A DNA stretch of 64,000 nt, taken from Proteus vulgaris. GTDB taxonomy: Bacteria > Pseudomonadota > Gammaproteobacteria > Enterobacterales > Enterobacteriaceae. The notes beneath the pieces are model-generated. The model made no database searches. It saw nothing but the letters and a program-made list of their open reading frames with translations, and had not been told where the DNA came from. Positions 61,816 through 64,000 of the stretch are shown here, in pieces; within the stretch, counting starts at the first letter, position 1; each line of letters starts with the position of its first letter. Both the position numbers and the translations under genes were made by a program. The stretch covers positions 2,604,001 through 2,668,000 of the forward strand of contig NZ_CP137920.1 in NCBI RefSeq assembly GCF_033708015.1, written 5' to 3'.

Positions 61816-64000
61816 ATGAAAATATCACATTTCTATCTATGGATAGTATTCATCATACTCACAATATTGGCTCTTTACTTTACTGTACTCGGAGGGTATT
61901 TAGTTTCATTAGCAGGATCGCCTTTTTATCTCTTTACCGGTGTCATGCTTCTTATTATTGCAGTTTGCTTTCTAAGTCGAAAGAAAAGCACCCTATTACT
62001 CTTTAACTTTCTATTTTTAATAACGATTGTCTGGAGTATCTGGGAGTCAGGATTTGATTTTTGGGCACTCGCCCCTCGCTTAGATATTATTTTTATTCTA
62101 GGCTTACTCCTTATTCCTTTCACACTCAATAATAATGTTTACACTTGTCGTACCAATAAAATTGGCTTATTCACACTATTAGCCACTACACTTATCATTA
62201 TATTAGGTAGTTCACTAACCGATCCTCATGCCATTAATGGTCAATTTACACAACAACAGCCCACCAACTCTATATCTCCTATCGGAGTAAATGATAATGA
62301 CTGGCCTGCTTATGGCAGAACGCAAGCCGGAATACGCTATTCACCATTAACTCAAATCAACAGTGATAATGTTGATAAGTTAGTTGAGAAATGGACTTTT
62401 CATACCGGTGATGAAAAAAGGGCTAATGATGCCGTTGAGATAACCAACGAAGTTACGCCTATAAAAATTGAAGATAATCTCTTTCTATGTACACCTCACC
62501 AATATTTAATTAGCTTAGATCCCGCAACAGGTAAAGAGAAGTGGCGTTTTGATTCTAAATTGCAATATAACAAAAGCTTCCAGCATATGACTTGCCGAGG
62601 GGTTGCCTATTATAATCAAAATAATAGTGCCGAATTTGCCAAAAGCCTCGACGTTCGCCAACCAAGCATATCAGATGAATGTCCTGAAAAAGTCTTTCTT
62701 CCAGTCAATGATGGCCGCCTAATCGCAGTTAATGCGCAAACGGGTAATGCATGCCGTGATTTTGGTCAGAATGGAGAAATCAATCTGTTAGCTTCTATGC
62801 CTTATGCTTATTTGGGTGGATATAACCCAACATCTCCCCCTATCGTCACTGGTAATACTATTATTATTGGTGGCTCTGTTACTGATAACTTATCAACTCA
62901 AGAGCCTTCTGGTGTGATCCGTGGCTATGATGTTAATAGCGGAAAATTAATATGGGTATTTGATACTGGCGCAGAAGATCCCAATGCGATGCCAGGTAAA
63001 GAGACTCAATTTGTTCATAACTCCCCTAATGCATGGGCGCCTTTAGCTTATGATGCACAAACGGATGTGGTCTATATTCCGACAGGAGTAGGTACACCCG
63101 ATATTTGGGGAGGCGATCGTCATCCATTAAAAGAGCGTTACGCTAATTCAGTTTTAGCACTAAAAGGATCGACAGGTGAGCTATTGTGGCATTTCCAAAC
63201 CACCCATCATGATTTATGGGATATGGATGTTCCTTCGCAACCATCAATGGTTGATATCAAAACTGATAAAAATGAAACAATACCTGCCATTTATATCGTC
63301 ACGAAAACAGGGAATGTGTTTGTTCTTGATAGAAGAGACGGTACACCTATTGTTCCTGTGACAGAAAAACCGGTTCCTACTAGTGTCAAATATGGTCCAC
63401 AAACACAAGGTGAGCATTACTCACCCACTCAGCCTTTTTCAGCACTTAATTTAGCACCAAAAAATAAGTTGCAAGGTTCAGATATGTGGGGCGGCACAAT
63501 GGCAGATCAGCTGTTATGTCGTATCGCTTTCCATCAGCTAAATTATGAGGGAATTTATACACCACCATCAGAAAACGGTACGCTTGTTTTTCCTGGTAAC
63601 CTCGGTATTTTTGAATGGGGCGGTATTTCTGTTAATCAAGATAGACAAGTCGCGGTAATGAATTTTATTACCTTGCCTTTTATCTCAAAACTTTATTTAA
63701 AAGATCCTCAAGACAGTCAAGTAATTGGTGGAGGCCACGGAGAGCAAGGTTTACAACCCATGACGGGAACCCCTTATAGTGTTGATATTCATCCATTCTT
63801 ATCACCACTTGGATTACCTTGTAAACAACCCCCTTGGGGATTTGTTGCTGGTGTTGATTTAACAAAAAATGAGCTTGTTTGGCAACAACGATTTGGCACC
63901 ATTAGGGATAGTTTGCCTAATTTAGTGGAGTTACCACCATTAAAAATTGGTGTTCCTGGGCTAGGAGGCGCTATCTCAACCGCAGGTAATGTGATGTTTG
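61816..64000 (+). CDS. gcd: Membrane-bound PQQ-dependent glucose dehydrogenase, 3' end outside window
   Basis: The ATG at 61816 opens a frame that runs to the window edge (728 codons; E. coli Gcd is 796). The first about 140 residues hold five membrane helices. The periplasmic PQQ beta-propeller begins near NDWPAYGRTQAGIRYSPL, with EITNEVTPIK, FQHMTCRGVAYY, PVNDGRLIAVNAQTG, TSPPIVTGN, GVGTPDIWGGDRHP, HHDLWDMDVPSQP, MWGGTMADQLLCR, EWGGISV and GLGGAISTAGNV. It oxidises glucose to gluconolactone in the periplasm and passes electrons to ubiquinone. No pqq genes are in the window. RBS TAGGACG is upstream. Confidence 0.95.
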   Translation, partial: MKISHFYLWIVFIILTILALYFTVLGGYLVSLAGSPFYLFTGVMLLIIAVCFLSRKKSTLLLFNFLFLITIVWSIWESGFDFWALAPRLDIIFILGLLLIPFTLNNNVYTCRTNKIGLFTLLATTLIIILGSSLTDPHAINGQFTQQQPTNSISPIGVNDNDWPAYGRTQAGIRYSPLTQINSDNVDKLVEKWTFHTGDEKRANDAVEITNEVTPIKIEDNLFLCTPHQYLISLDPATGKEKWRFDSKLQYNKSFQHMTCRGVAYYNQNNSAEFAKSLDVRQPSISDECPEKVFLPVNDGRLIAVNAQTGNACRDFGQNGEINLLASMPYAYLGGYNPTSPPIVTGNTIIIGGSVTDNLSTQEPSGVIRGYDVNSGKLIWVFDTGAEDPNAMPGKETQFVHNSPNAWAPLAYDAQTDVVYIPTGVGTPDIWGGDRHPLKERYANSVLALKGSTGELLWHFQTTHHDLWDMDVPSQPSMVDIKTDKNETIPAIYIVTKTGNVFVLDRRDGTPIVPVTEKPVPTSVKYGPQTQGEHYSPTQPFSALNLAPKNKLQGSDMWGGTMADQLLCRIAFHQLNYEGIYTPPSENGTLVFPGNLGIFEWGGISVNQDRQVAVMNFITLPFISKLYLKDPQDSQVIGGGHGEQGLQPMTGTPYSVDIHPFLSPLGLPCKQPPWGFVAGVDLTKNELVWQQRFGTIRDSLPNLVELPPLKIGVPGLGGAISTAGNVMF

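Overview
The window is chromosomal DNA of an enterobacterium of the Proteus group. Base composition is AT-rich. The core order rcsD-rcsB / rcsC / gyrA / ubiG / nrdAB-yfaE, menFDHBCE, nuoA-N, lrhA, alaA-yfbR-yfbS-hxpA-yfbU-yfbV / ackA-pta is the shared enterobacterial one. The catalase closely matches the well-known Proteus mirabilis enzyme but, from memory, is not identical, so I leave the species open (Proteus sp.).

Layout. 1-3025: an IS200/IS605 element (tnpB cut by the window edge, tnpA) sits in the lysis end of a decayed lambdoid prophage. The minus strand still shows the late order Q(remnant)-holin(broken)-endolysin-Rz/Rz1, and a LexA-like CI repressor with palindromic operators lies on the other strand. 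3121-3877: a tandem duplication, each copy with its own promoter, tRNA-Thr(TGT), tRNA-Ser(TGA) and terminator. 3997-10433: the Rcs phosphorelay. 10623-18567: gyrA, ubiG, class Ia ribonucleotide reductase with its ferredoxin, and a small lipoprotein. 18749-22332: tyrP with a TyrR box, yfaZ, katA.

22417-33210 holds the menaquinone operon with an accessory gene on each side. Downstream of menE is a PvuRts1I/AbaSI-type endonuclease, a family that cuts DNA containing hydroxymethylcytosine. Upstream of menF, and divergent from it, is a two-gene alpha-pore-forming toxin of the XaxAB/YaxAB family. 33271-48219 is the 13-gene complex I operon (nuoC and nuoD fused), followed by the LysR regulator lrhA/hexA on the same strand and then a long AT-rich non-coding stretch. 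50804-57218 is the alaA-yfbV block with an unrecognised AT-rich gene inserted (52792-53292). 57611-61035 is ackA-pta. A hok/sok-type toxin-antitoxin locus follows (about 61149-61603), with a degenerate second copy of the sok promoter, and the window ends inside a PQQ glucose dehydrogenase gene (gcd).

Together the core genes cover envelope-stress/swarming control, dNTP synthesis, and respiration and overflow metabolism: menaquinone, NADH:quinone oxidoreductase, acetate switch and periplasmic glucose oxidation. The accessory genes (restriction endonuclease, binary toxin, type I toxin-antitoxin, prophage/IS remnants, orphan gene) all sit at junctions between conserved operons. No CRISPR array, rRNA or complete prophage was seen.
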